Part shown: piece after piece, positions 26,100 to 36,897 of the stretch
How the letters are laid out: the number at the start of each line of letters is the position of its first letter
How positions within the stretch are numbered: the stretch's first letter is position 1
Source: Ulota crispa
Lineage: Eukaryota; Streptophyta; Bryopsida; Orthotrichales; Orthotrichaceae
NCBI GenBank assembly: GCA_963920765.1
Contig: OY987244.1
Location: forward strand, 14,138,501 to 14,202,500
Length of the DNA stretch: 64,000 nucleotides
Direction: 5' to 3'
Position numbers and translations under genes: made by a program
The notes under the pieces: generated by a model
What the model was told of the DNA's origin: nothing
Database searches by the model: none
Seen by the model: the letters and a program-made list of their open reading frames with translations, nothing else

Positions 26100-26739
26100 T
26101 GAGAATTAGTGTGGGGCAACCTAAATGCACTCTTTGGTGTAACTCATTTACAGCTCCTATTACCGTGGGGAACGTGGTGTCGCCCTCCCTTTTGTCTCTC
26201 AGGATGATCTGCGTTGTACTACGGGGGTTTCTGTTTTGTGTTGTGTAGGGTTTAGGATAGTGCTTTCGTGTTTGAGGTGATTGGTATTTTCATTGTTGAT
26301 TGCGGGAGCGTCACTGCCGTGAAGTTCGAAGGCCTTCTTATTTGCCTTCTTTTGTGCAGTTTGCGAGTTCTCAACGCTCTGGATCGGAATTGTGGAAGCG
26401 AACGGGTAGTATTTGTGTTTGTTTGGAGCAAGTACCGGAGGTGTTCTACAACCGTGACGACGAAAGAGTTTTAGTGTGACCAATCGTTATTTGGTAAGAA
26501 AACACAGTACTCTTTTTGATTGGTTTTTTTTTTGTGATTTGCTGCACAAAAGTTAAGCTCAGATGTTGTACATAATTTAGGGTTTGTGCATCGAAATTAG
26601 GGTTCTCGTACCAAAGTGGGGACTGTTCCACTGAAATTAGGGTTGCAAGAGTGAGGAACAAATCCTGTGCATGTTATAGATTAGACGGCGACAGGTATTT
26701 GTGGTTTTAGGGTTTTGTGATTGTGTGCAGTTAGATGCT
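26100..26739 (+). promoter_or_regulatory. EFG1 5' flank/leader with telo-box cluster
   Basis: It starts with a relic end of the TA-flanked family of 27410-27694 (ggggcaacctaaatgcact, about 26112-26130). Downstream are five tagggttt/tagggttc-type motifs (about 26227, 26577, 26598, 26636, 26706). An acceptor-like tgtgtgcag precedes the start codon at 26740, so a leader intron is possible. Confidence 0.5.
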
Positions 26740-29700
26740 ATGGCGCACGGAAGCTATGGCCGGAAGAGTACAGGGAGGGCGCCTCTGGGAAGAGGAGGCG
26801 GACGAGGCGCATGGCGTGGTGGTCGTGGTGTTGGAAAAGGGACGGGTGGCGTTGAGAAGAAGAAGTCGAAGCTTGTGTCAACTAAGAACCAGATTCGGTC
26901 AATTGAGCGGCTTTTGAGAAAGGTAGGCCATGTTTTTCAAGTTGAGTTGAGCTGCTTTTGAGAAAGGTAGGCCATGTTGTTCAAGTTGAGTTGCAGTAAC
27001 AGTAGTAAGGTAGAAGCACCCAAATGCGACACTTACCTCAGATGTGGTAATTCGGAGGGTTCGGAGGGTCTTTTGAGAATGTAATGGCATGTGCTTGTTA
27101 GGAAATGGGTACATATTCAAGCAAAATTGTTTTCAGAATTTTCTGAGATTGTATGAATAAATTATGAATTGTTGAAGGTGACTCCCTAGATTGACCCATT
27201 GTGGACACTAGACCCTTGAAAAAGTGACAACAAAAAGACCATGTCACACCCAATCATAAACCGCCACCTACATAATTTTTGTTTCCTTATGTCAACTTGC
27301 GTGTCTGATTTGGGTGTTTGGGTGCAGGAGTGTCTAGGTTTAATTTTAGATGTCGATAAAAGGCTAGTGTTGCAATTGGGTGCTCCTACCTTAGAGTGTG
27401 GTTGTTGTACACTAAATATTGTGTTTAGGTTGCCCCACACTAATTTCTCAACATTTCACATTATATAAATATTTATTGCTGCTACAGTAGTCCAATCGAA
27501 AATTACTGCAATAACTCTGTTTTTAAAGGGCCTGTCAACAATAATGAGGCTGCAAAATAAACAAACCAGCGGCTTCCAAGTCATAAACCATGTGAAATCC
27601 AAGTATTTAGAGAGTTGCATGCACCTGAAGTGGCCAAGTGATGAGTCATGAGGTAACTTATCAGGGTAAGGCAACCTAAATGCAATATTTAGTGTAGTTT
27701 GTTTGAGTTCAATTTTGTATTGGGGATGAAGATAGTTCGTTGTGCAGGATTTGCCTGCTGAGGTGAAAGAGGCGCAGCAGAAGCGACTCGAAGAGCTGAA
27801 GCTTCAGTCTGACTCTCATGCCAGGATTGAACTTGAGCGCAAGATGGCCCTTCGCTACCGGAGGGTTAAGTTTTTTGGTGAGTCCATTATGTGTACTCCC
27901 TCTGTCCCTCTAAAAAGCTCCAAATCAGACACATTTCTTGTACCACTAAAAAGCTCTCTTTTGCTGATTTTCAAACGCTGAGAAAGCGTTTGCCATGTTC
28001 AATGATCTCATGGGGGCAAGGGCAAGGTAAGCATGTAGAGGGCATTCCTCTCCTAGCAAGCTTGGCCTTGCCCATATGAGGTACCATTGTTGCTAGTAAT
28101 CTTTAAATCATCAATAATGAGGATCTGGCAACATGCACAAATGTGGTACTTTTTGCATGAAATTCGGGTGCCCAAACAGTGACACCAAAGCTGAAGTTTA
28201 TGCATACATTTGGTAGATGGTATATTGATTCTAGAATGCATGTGTCACTAGCACAAAGACTAACAACACAGTTAATCCTTTGCAAGGAAGCATTTTGGAC
28301 GTTTTTAGAGGGACAGAGGGAATACTTGCTAGATTCAAGTCATTGGACGCATGCCACGGTTTAAGTTTGTTGCACGCAAGTAATCTCGTTGTGGTATAAT
28401 AAGTACGGCTTTGCGGAGCCTTTGAATTTATTGGGAGTTTGGCTGGTTAGATTTTGAGGACGTTATGTGTGTGACTTTATGCATTTTAGCATAGGTAGGA
28501 GTGATTTCTAGGAGATGTACAGTACATAGCTATAGCGAGACTACCTTAGTTACAGGAGCCAAGTTTGTTTCATGAATTTTTTTATTCACTAGTCGCGAAC
28601 CTAGTTTACATCCAAGGATCAGCGTTCATTGACATTTATCCAAGGAATGCTTACACTACTTGCTGAGAAGTCCAACTAAGTGTATGAGTAGATAGTGGTT
28701 TCTGGATAACAGGGTATGGTTTAACAGATGGGATCAGGTCCCAAACGGTTTTGGTATCCTCTACCTTGCTTTTTAACTAAAGTTAAGACTACCTTGTACT
28801 GACGGAAATATGTTTTTCCATCAGAGAGAAGAAAAATAGAGCGCGGAATCAGACGGTTAGAGAAGCAACAAAGAGCATTGCTGGAAAACCTCTCTGATGA
28901 TCACACAACACAGCTGACTACTCTTGCGGACCAGCTCCATGACTTGAAGGAAGATCTTGAGTACATTCGAGTATGTTTTGCGCCTCCCTTGAATACACTC
29001 TTATACCTGTATTGCTATGCCTCTTTTGCAATTTCGTCTTAAATGTGTATCCATTCACTTCTATGACAACTCTAGAACAGAAACTGCTGGCGTTTGGTGA
29101 TCATCTGGAGCTTTTTATGTTAAGTTTTCGGTGATTGTTTAATCAGTTTTTTCCGAAGACCGAGAAGTATATATCTCTGTACATGGGCAAAGATGACCCG
29201 GAGATCAAGCTGAAACGCGATCAGCTGCGTGAGAGGATAAAACATACTTTACTGGCTGCCGCAGCTGCCGGACATGATATAGAAGGTATGCTGAATTCGG
29301 CTTGACGCTTAAAATTTTATCCTTTTGAGTCCATAAGTTGTTCTGTTGAAGTCATTCAGTTACTACGAATCTGTGGTTGTGGTTCAATCATAAAAGTTCG
29401 CTAGTTGACCTTGTGCAAATGTTCAGTAGAATAGGCTATTCCGGTGCCTCTGCAATCCCTGCCCTACCCGTTCCTCCACCTGAAAGTTAAAATGCAATGC
29501 CTCTTATTGAGATATTAACGTGCTCGCCTTTGATGAATGGCTTTAATTCATGTCCATGGACACTAAGAGGAAGCTATTTCCTTATGCTTCAACAATTAAT
29601 ATAATAAACCCAAAATCTCAGTACAAATTAAGTTTTTTGTTCTATTGAATACTTCTCGGAAACGCGAGTAAGCACCACTTAATTAGTCATGACACCTGGT

Positions 29701-31349
29701 AATATAGGAACATGAACTTCATAGAGGAACGGGAATAACTGTGTTACTTTGAATAATGACAATTCGGCAACTGACTAGGATTTGACTTCGCACGTGCAGA
29801 GACTGGCAGTGACGAAGAAGCTCTGGACATGAGTGAAGACGACTTCTTCATGGCAGGCTCATCTGGTGATGATGCCGACGCTGATGATGAATGGACTGAT
29901 AAGAGTCCAAGGTAATTATCTCTGTTGAGCTTGTGTACTGTCGTAATCATCTTGGTTAGTATTAAGTTTTCAATTCCTCCAGGCGCAGCACAAGAAGTCT
30001 TTTGAGTTTGTTGTTTAAGCATGGTCAATCGTCACGCCATCTATTTGTCATTGGCCTTATTTGAACATCAAGCAGCCTCTTTCTGAGCGCGGCTGTGAGA
30101 TTTTTGGTCGAGCAACTTGTAAGGATTCCAACGACTTGGATTGGATCACATGTAGCCAGGCACTAAGATCAGATGTTGCATGCGCAGGGCGGGTGACGAA
30201 AAAGAGGAGACGCCGCAGGAGTTGGTCCTACGTACTACTGATTTGCTAGTGGCACATCCTCCAGTAGTTTTGGGCACAGGTTCTCAAAGAAGACCTGGCA
30301 AGGTTGTGAAACCAAGTAAAACGCCTGTGAAGGACCAGGTATTTTATTCTATTTTTAGTTATTCTTTTCTACTTGGAGGTTTTTAAATTGGTGGAGAGAG
30401 GTGTTCTCTTTCGATATTACTGACGTGTGCCATATAAGCTCTTGAATTCTGTACGAAAGCGTGGCTGCTGAATGTTAATGTTCTAATCTGAACAGTGTTC
30501 TTCATGTTACCAGTCAGTACTTGAAGCAGATAACGTATACAGTGGTGCTTGGATAAGGTCAACACTTCGGGCTAGGAAAAAGTGCTGACTTTATCCAAGC
30601 ATTGATGATAAACAAACACTCCCTTTGCATTACTTTCCCTAGTTCTAGTGGTTGCAACTTTGGGTGCTTTCCCACCCATGTTTTTGGTACACTAACCAAA
30701 CGCCTTTATAACTAACAAGTCAAAATGGGCATTGATGAAAAGAAAAACGTTGACCATATACAAGCACTTGACCTTAACCAAGCTCATAATACATGCTTTG
30801 GGCAAAAGGGGAGTGGGGACGTGATCTCATCCAAACATTGCTCTTACAAAGGTTGACGTTAACCAAGCACCACTGTATGTAATCATCTGAGTGTTTGTAT
30901 TTCTGCAGAGTCAAAAGTTTGCAAGGGCGCTGATGCCACCTCCACCCTTGAGTTCAAAGTCTCCAGTTCCATCTTCGAAGAGCACCTATAACGCTTATAA
31001 CAAGAACAGGAACATCCGGTCATCTTTGTCAGATACGTCCAACAACACTTACAATGCCGGCAATAGAAACAAAAACAGCATGTCATCTACTACTTGGTCC
31101 GACCCGGCTCATAACACCTACAACGCTGGCAACAAGAACAAATACACCAGGCCTGCAGCTGCTTTGCCAGACACGTCCAAAAGACCACGCTACCAGGGTG
31201 CTTCAAGTGCTGCTGGTGATCTTAATAGACCTCGAAGTGGCCCGTCAAGCAGCTCCACAAGCTATGAGAACGCTAAGAGCTCCGTATCTGACGGGCCTGT
31301 ACTGCCAACGAAACCGAAGAGGAAGAGAAGGCCAAAGAAAAAGACGTAG
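26740..31349 (+). CDS. EFG1: rRNA-processing protein EFG1
   Basis: Seven exons (26740-26922, 27748-27877, 28825-28970, 29147-29285, 29800-29911, 30188-30338, 30909-31349) give 433 residues. The Gly/Arg-rich start (GRGGGRGAWRGGRG) leads into the conserved EFG1 core: KNQIRSIERLLRK, DLPAEVKEAQQKRLEEL, ERKMALRYRRVKFFERRKIE, coiled-coil segments, and FFPKTEKYISLYM. An acidic stretch (SDEEALDMSEDDFF) follows, then a disordered tail with three Asn-rich repeats and a final KRKRRPKKKT nuclear/nucleolar signal. In yeast Efg1 acts in early 18S rRNA maturation in the small-subunit processome; the same nucleolar role is inferred. The start is the ATG before AHGSYGRKS; an upstream in-frame GTG-led extension was rejected. 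Introns are rich in MITEs. The exon 30188-30338 is supported by frame and splice sites, not by homology. Confidence 0.92.
26905..26992 (+). repeat. 44-bp tandem duplication spanning the exon 1 donor of EFG1
   Basis: Units 26905-26948 and 26949-26992 are nearly identical (cttttgagaaaggtaggcca shared). The second copy reproduces the last codons of exon 1 and its donor (AAAG/gtaggc). Use of the second donor (26967) would add 44 nt and reach a stop after VGHVFQVELSCF. Confidence 0.9.
27008..27391. mobile_element. TA-flanked MITE (AGGTAGNAGCACCC family), copy 1
   Basis: TA at 27006-27007 and 27392-27393. Left AGGTAGAAGCACCCAAATGC and right inverse gcaattgggtgctcctacct. The 384-bp copy lies in EFG1 intron 1. 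The inverted copy at 54391-55022 shares the interior (cacctacataatttttgttt region) and carries an extra TTAA element. Confidence 0.88.
27410..27694. mobile_element. TA-flanked MITE (CACTAAATATTG family), copy 1
   Basis: TA at 27408-27409 and 27695-27696. Left CACTAAATATTGTGTTTAGG; right cctaaatgcaatatttagtg is its near-perfect inverse. The 285-bp copy is in EFG1 intron 1, 18 bp from the previous element. A second copy is at 49071-49391 and a relic at about 26107-26145. Confidence 0.88.
27896..28322. mobile_element. Stowaway-like MITE, copy 2 (EFG1 intron 2)
   Basis: TA at 27894-27895 and 28323-28324. Left CTCCCTCTGTCCCTCTAAAA; right tttttagagggacagaggga. The 427-bp copy shares its interior with copy 1 at 16820-17275 (gagaaagcgtttgccatgtt, ctcctagcaagcttggcctt). 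It begins 18 bp after the exon 2 donor. Confidence 0.92.
30540..30875. mobile_element. TA-flanked MITE (CAGTGGTGCTTGG) in the last EFG1 intron
   Basis: TA at 30538-30539 and 30876-30877. Left CAGTGGTGCTTGGATAAGGT, right aaccaagcaccactg. A second inner inverted copy (aagtgctgactttatccaag) follows the left end, making a short hairpin at about 30546-30599. Confidence 0.8.
30981..31178 (+). repeat. Three Asn-rich protein repeats in the EFG1 tail
   Basis: The repeats start TYNAYNKNRN, TYNAGNRNKN and TYNAGNKNKY at about residues 312, 333 and 356, spaced 21-23 residues, each followed by Ser/Thr-rich sequence ending DTS or DPA. The repetition is visible in the DNA and points to internal duplication. 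Confidence 0.85.
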
Positions 31350-31975
31350 CTTGGATCAGTAGTCTCACCAGGTGATTATTCTGGATAATCATGCTCTAGG
31401 GCTTGTAATTTTGGAGTTTTTTTCTCTTCGGTTAAGCTTTGCAACTGGTTCGTTTCCTGAACGTGTCAGATTGGGATTTTCTTATCCCGGAGCAATAATG
31501 TAACACTAACCATCATTTATATTGTACCAAATTGTCAAAATGTTACTGGTTTTTATGGTAATCAATGTGAGAACAAAGTGACTGCAGTATATAAAGTTTC
31601 TTTATGATGAGGGAGCCAATCTCACTGTTTTGTTAACCCCTAAAATTCCCTCCGTGGTTTGAGGCCGAAAACTGCTACTAAATACTTTCTTGCTTAGGTT
31701 AGAATCTTCGTCCTTTTTTTCTTTCTCTTTTGGTGAATGCAGTAGTAGGTCATTTTGTATAACCTGTTCAAGTAGTCCTAATTCTCAATACAAAAATTTC
31801 CAATTCTTGTAAGATTATAATGCCCAATTTCGTAAACAAGGTTTTCATTTGTAATTCTCAAACGTTTAGATTAGTTCCTAATGGCTATATGGATATATTG
31901 AGGGGGTGATGTTTTGGTATCTCCATTTTTCTCAAATTTTTGTTACTGAACCGCCCGGCGGGTCCGGAAACGTAA
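31350..31975. other. 3' flank of EFG1
   Basis: Probable 3' UTR, then AT-rich spacer. No coding or RNA gene recognised. Confidence 0.45.
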
Positions 31976-33236
31976 CCCTTACATGCTTACTAAGCCCCTT
32001 TTTAGCAACATAGCGATTTGGGCAGGAGATTTTCGGAGATTTTCATATTTTAGGCTTGTGGGAATGAGGTTTATCTTTCATGTGCACTAAATTTCATGAC
32101 ATTTGAAAGTGTGAATAAGAAGATATGGTTTAACCTTTAAAGGTCGCAGCAGACGGTTTCCGTCCTTCCAATGGCGAAAAACTAGTTTGGGTTGAAAAAA
32201 AGTTTCTTGCATCCATTTTTTTTCCAAAAGTGGTCATGGAGTAGTGCTCCATTTTGAAATGTCAAAAAAAGACTTATAAATTACCCTCACATTTTTTAAG
32301 TTCTAGTTTGTGAGAAGATTGACAATCGTGGTTGAAGGTTCCATGTTGCCCTAGTTACAATTTTTGTGAGGGCAACTTGCACTATTGACTTTTGCAACTT
32401 TCAAAAATAATAAATAATATGTGGGCAGCACTGTAGAGATCACTGATCACTGTAAAGCACAATTTTGGGGCGGGCACGGTGACCACCCTCGGTGTGTAGG
32501 GGTTAATATGTTTTTTTTTTCAGTTAGTAGATAGCCTAGGCAAATTTTTTTTTTTTCAAGAACAAAAATTTGAAATTGGTTAATAAGATTTATGTGAATG
32601 TGGAAAGTTTTGGATCATTCCATTTCAATCAACGAGATGAAAGTTCTAAGGAGTTTTTGTTTGCAGGAAATTATGGATTCTCTACTCTAAAAAAAACTTC
32701 TTAATCCTTTATTTTACTCAATTTTCATTATTTTAGAAAAAAAACAAAGTCAAAGGATATAAATTGTATATCACAACATTACAATTGTTGGGATTGGCAT
32801 TTTTCATTTGCATAATTAAATTCTTAACAATTTAATGTTTTGAATCATTCTCTACTTCTCTTTACTTACTATTTTTTTTCCCATATGTTGTATAACTCCA
32901 AATGATTTGAAACTTTTTTGACATGTACCCTACTTAGGCGGAATAAGGAATCTAGAGAAGCACCACCCACACAGCCTTTTTTTCTTAGGAACTTCTACTA
33001 CAAAAGGTAGTTGCCCGGTTTTTCACAAGATGTTCTTGAATATTCAAATTGTTGTATTTTCCAAACCATACAATGGTAAATTCTGAATTTTTTTCCAAAT
33101 CTTCTAAAACTATCCTACCACAAAATCCTAGGGTTACATAAGCATTGAATTTTTTTTGTTTGTAAATTTGGTTGATGCTCTAAAAATGGTAGTTTTGGAG
33201 AGTTTTTGGTGAATACCTTGTTTGATCCTTTAGGGG
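31976..33236. mobile_element. TTAA-type element (reverse orientation) interrupted by a nested copy
   Basis: The right end tcctttagggg is followed by TTAA (33237-33240). Read in reverse, the interior follows the 45541-46452 element closely (ccatttttagagcatcaacc; tgtgggtggtgcttctctag; aaagtttcaaatcatttgga; aatttcatgacattt). The left end (31976, after GTAA) is degraded. The element at 32134-32502 splits it. Confidence 0.75.
32134..32502. mobile_element. TTAA-type MITE (369 bp) nested in 31976-33236
   Basis: TTAA at 32130-32133 and 32503-32506. Left CCTTTAAAGGTCGCAGC; right gggcacggtgaccaccctcg then taggggTTAA. The interior resembles 25677-26037 (gagggcaact/gagggcacca, ttgacttttgcaactttc). Confidence 0.8.
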
Positions 33237-33240
33237 TTAA

Positions 33241-34689
33241 ATGGATCTTGCACATGGTTTTTGCAAATTTTTGAATTTTTTACTGTCATAGAAGTTGGTA
33301 AGAATCATTTATAGAATCATCCAACTCAACTCTTAAGAGGTATTTGTAAATTTTCTTGTTAAATCAATGTGAATTTATTTATTGCACAAGCTTTTGCCAA
33401 GTTTGGTGTACTAAGATTTTACATCTTTTTTTGAAGAGCTCTCAAAACTTTGTCCTCCACCCTTGGTGGACCAATGTGTCTATAAACAATCAACTAATCA
33501 ATTGCTAGGTAGAATATAGAATAAAACTCACTTAAAATAAATAGCACTTTAAAGGGCTATATTGCTTGACAAGTTAGAATCGGGTGCTATTTGATTTTTT
33601 TTGAAAACTTGGAACACTTGTCATCCAAGTTTGACGCATGTCAAAACTTTGATAAGTAATGGTGCAATGCTTTCAGCTCTGAAATCCTTCAAAACTGTGA
33701 TCTTTGTTTTTGACATATTATTATTCTATAACTTCCTAAAATATTATCCTAAATTTATTTGTTTAAAAAGATAAAAGATTAGATTACAAAAATGTTGCCA
33801 CTTTCTCCCAATAATGGTTTTTCCAACATCAAAAAAATATTGAACACTTTGTGCTTGGTTTCTTTTACAAATTAGCTTGAAAATAGCCATTTAAACTTCT
33901 GTTATAACCATACGAGGAAAATGTGTTACAATATGCATAAAGTTATTTTTATTTTGAAAACATCATTATTCAAAAATGTTACCTACAATCATGCCACAAC
34001 TAAAAGTCGGTTGATTGGGTCTTCAATGGTTGATACAAATGCAAGTCTCTCTCGTTTATGAGAATACGTACAACCTCATTAAAAATTTGGCATAAAAAGT
34101 CATGACCAATATGTACTCCAAAGCATTTTGAATGCTTTTCTTTGATCTTTGCATTTAAATGTTTACTTTTTTCTAATCTTTGGTAAAGATTAGGTTACAA
34201 GCTAAGTGCTCACCATTTTGACCTTTCTAAAAATCCTTAGATTTTTTTTTACACCCTTCAAAATCTACCTTTGTACAATGAGATTTCTAAATCACCTTTG
34301 CAAATAATTTGTTTTCATCATGATAGATATATCTAATTGGTTTGATTTTTGTCACGCATACTTCCAACACACTTACACAACATATTGTAGTCCCAAGAGT
34401 TACTAGATACAAGAGCACAAGATTTGGAGTTGCAAACCCTTCAAATCAGATTTCCGTCATTTTGAAGCACTCAAAATTTTAAAAAATCCACTTTTAGTTA
34501 CTATGATCTTGTCAATGCTAACAAACTAGATATTGGAAAAAAATTATGGATACAAGATTAAGTTAGCTTTTAGATTGTACAATCAAATGTGGAAAAAAAC
34601 ATCCCAAATACATATTATTGAGTGTTTTCCTAAAGGGCCACAATATTGGTCTCAAAACTAACAACTAGTGTAGGGGAAAATCTCAAAAA
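33241..34689. other. AT-rich spacer
   Basis: No gene, RNA or clear terminal repeat pair recognised. Base composition resembles the interior of the TTAA-type elements, so decayed copies may be present. Confidence 0.35.
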
Positions 34690-35200
34690 ATGCACCTCCA
34701 TTACTTCAAAATATCAAGTATATCCTTCAATTATTTGAAATATTTGAAATACCCATGGCTTAGTGTAAGAATATCAGATATACCCTTGGTTATTTTTGAG
34801 AATATGATTAATACCCCTAATTTTTTGGAAAAATATAAAAAGTGTCCCTCAATTATTTTGATGTATCAACAAGAATATCAAATATATCCTAGTATTATTT
34901 GAATATCATAAACACCTCTAGTTTTGTGTAAGAGTATCAATTAGGCTATACCCTTGAATTATTTTTGAGGATATCATATTTACCCCTAGTTTTTTTGTGC
35001 CTTTGGCCATAATAGACTTACATGCAAAAACCCTACATACGGCTTGAAGAGCTTTCAAGATTTGTCTTACATTCAACTCACAAGTAGTTTTGTAACTACA
35101 TTATCATCCTAGTATTTACAAAAATTTGCAATAATAGGCTCTAGAAAACTAGAGGTATTTATGATATTTCAAATAACACAAGGGTATATTTGATATCACA
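34690..35200. repeat. Degenerate tandem repeat with an inverted terminal unit
   Basis: Between about 34700 and 35000, phrases such as aatatcagatatacccttgg, aatatcaaatatatccta and gatatcatatttacccctag recur every 60-80 bp. At 35145-35200 the inverse appears (gaggtatttatgatatttca, gggtatatttgatatcac), as in a foldback or MITE. Confidence 0.6.
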
Positions 35201-35377
35201 CATCAACAAAAAAAAGATTGTAAATATAAAAGAAAATGCCTTTACGTAAATAATAAAAGTTTCTTGAAATATAATATATTTAACTTGTAGCTTTTAAAAT
35301 TTATTAAAAAAGGGCTAGATTTGGTTTTTGCTTTTAAATGAAAGTTAAAAATCTATTTTCCGCTTTCAACAAATCTA

Positions 35378-35700
35378 GGGAAAATTTCATGGATACCCTT
35401 GAAGTTTGCAATATTTGCATAGGTACCCCTGCTTTTTCTGAAATTGCACAAATATCCTTGGATCAAATCATTTAGGCATTTGTTTTGTTGTGCATGTCAC
35501 TTCCCTTCTTTCCTTGTGCGCACATTGCTTCTTTTTTGTTTCACTACATTCCCTTCTTCAACATTGGTCATGAAGGAAATATAAGCACAAAAAATAAATG
35601 CCTTAAAATTATGATCCAAGGGTGTTTGTGCAATTTCTGAAAAAGGCAAGGGTATCTATGCAAATATCACAAACTTTAGGGATATCCATGAAATTTTCCC
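35378..35700. mobile_element. Mutator-like MITE, GGGAAAATTTCATGG family, copy 1
   Basis: The 323-bp element has TIRs of about 60 bp: gggaaaatttcatggatacc at left and the inverse atatccatgaaattttccc at right. Flanks are acaaatcta (35369-35377) and aaaaatcta (35701-35709), an 8/9 match, fitting a 9-bp target duplication. The interior matches copy 2 (cttcaacattggtcatgaag). Confidence 0.88.
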
Positions 35701-35709
35701 AAAAATCTA

Positions 35710-36897
35710 TACTCTTCTATAATGCATTGGATTTTTGGTTTTTCTTAGGCTTTAAAAAGCTAGAAAGCTAAATAAAAACTTCCAACTTCAAGCCTATACA
35801 AAAAAATGAAGAAAAAGTAGTGTCTTGATGCCAGATGTTAGTCAATGTTCCAAATCTAAATGCCTACCACACATTAGAAAAATGAATATGTTGTTGCTTG
35901 TGGCCAATCAATTAGGAACTTAGGCAAAAAACAATGAGATCTTCACTCCATGTGAAGCCATATCATTTGAGAATCAAGCTGCTCTTAAGTTTCTTTGAGA
36001 TACCGTATCTTTTGTGATAAATTTTTGGATTTTATAACCACTTTTTCAAAAAATTCATTCTTGCAACACCAATTTTTGATTTTAGAAAAATTTGGGCACA
36101 ATCAACAAGCTCAAAGTGTAAATACTTGCAATCTAATTTTGCACTAAAAAAAATCTGGTGTGGCCATATCTGCACCATTGAAAATGATCATATGGCTCCT
36201 GCCGGTCCAAAACCAAAAAAAAAAACCTTGATTGGAGTACGGTCCGTTCAGATGTTTTACATCCATTTAGTGGATGTGCTAAAGCTTCATCCAAGACTAT
36301 TCATCTTCACGCTCTTCGTTGCAAGCCTCTGCCTCACATCACCGTTGTGAGCTCCTCCCGATCGTCCGCCGCTGCGTTGTCAAGCAAAGATCCACCAAGT
36401 AAGTGAAAAATCCCGTCTCTCTCTCCATTCCTTGCTGATTTCGAAAGCTTAACGAGTATATTATTACCCGCGGCACTTCAATTTTCAGTAGTTTCTGTTG
36501 TTCGAGCTGCTGTGGACGAGAACAGAGCTTTTTTTTCAAGTTTTAGGGTTTAGTGATGTCGATAATAGCTAGGAGCATGTCTGTACGTAACATTTTTGAG
36601 TTTCTGTATTGGAGTTTTCTGTTCTCGTTGTCGACGTTAATGTCCAACTGATTTCTTGTGCGTTCTTTGGTCGCATGAATTTTTAGGGTTTTATCTGGCG
36701 TTAATAATCTGTCGGGTTTGAGTAAGGTTTTTTGTGGCCGACTTCACTATCTCGTTTGTAAGATTTTCTGGTCATCCTTGAGAGTGAAATCTTTCAATTC
36801 TTGTTTGGTAATTTGTGACTTGCGCGTGTTGGAACTCTTTGGTGTAAATTTAATCCGGAATTTTAGAACATGGATGTTTAGTTATTTGAAACTTGTG
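35710..36897 (+). promoter_or_regulatory. Spacer and SNRNP27 upstream/leader region
   Basis: The distal part is AT-rich without features. From about 36200 base composition rises. A possible leader exon ends at atccaccaa/gtaagtga (about 36398), and telomere-like tagggttt motifs occur at about 36542 and 36684. Leader splicing to the acceptor gctgtgacag (36940) is plausible. Confidence 0.4.
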
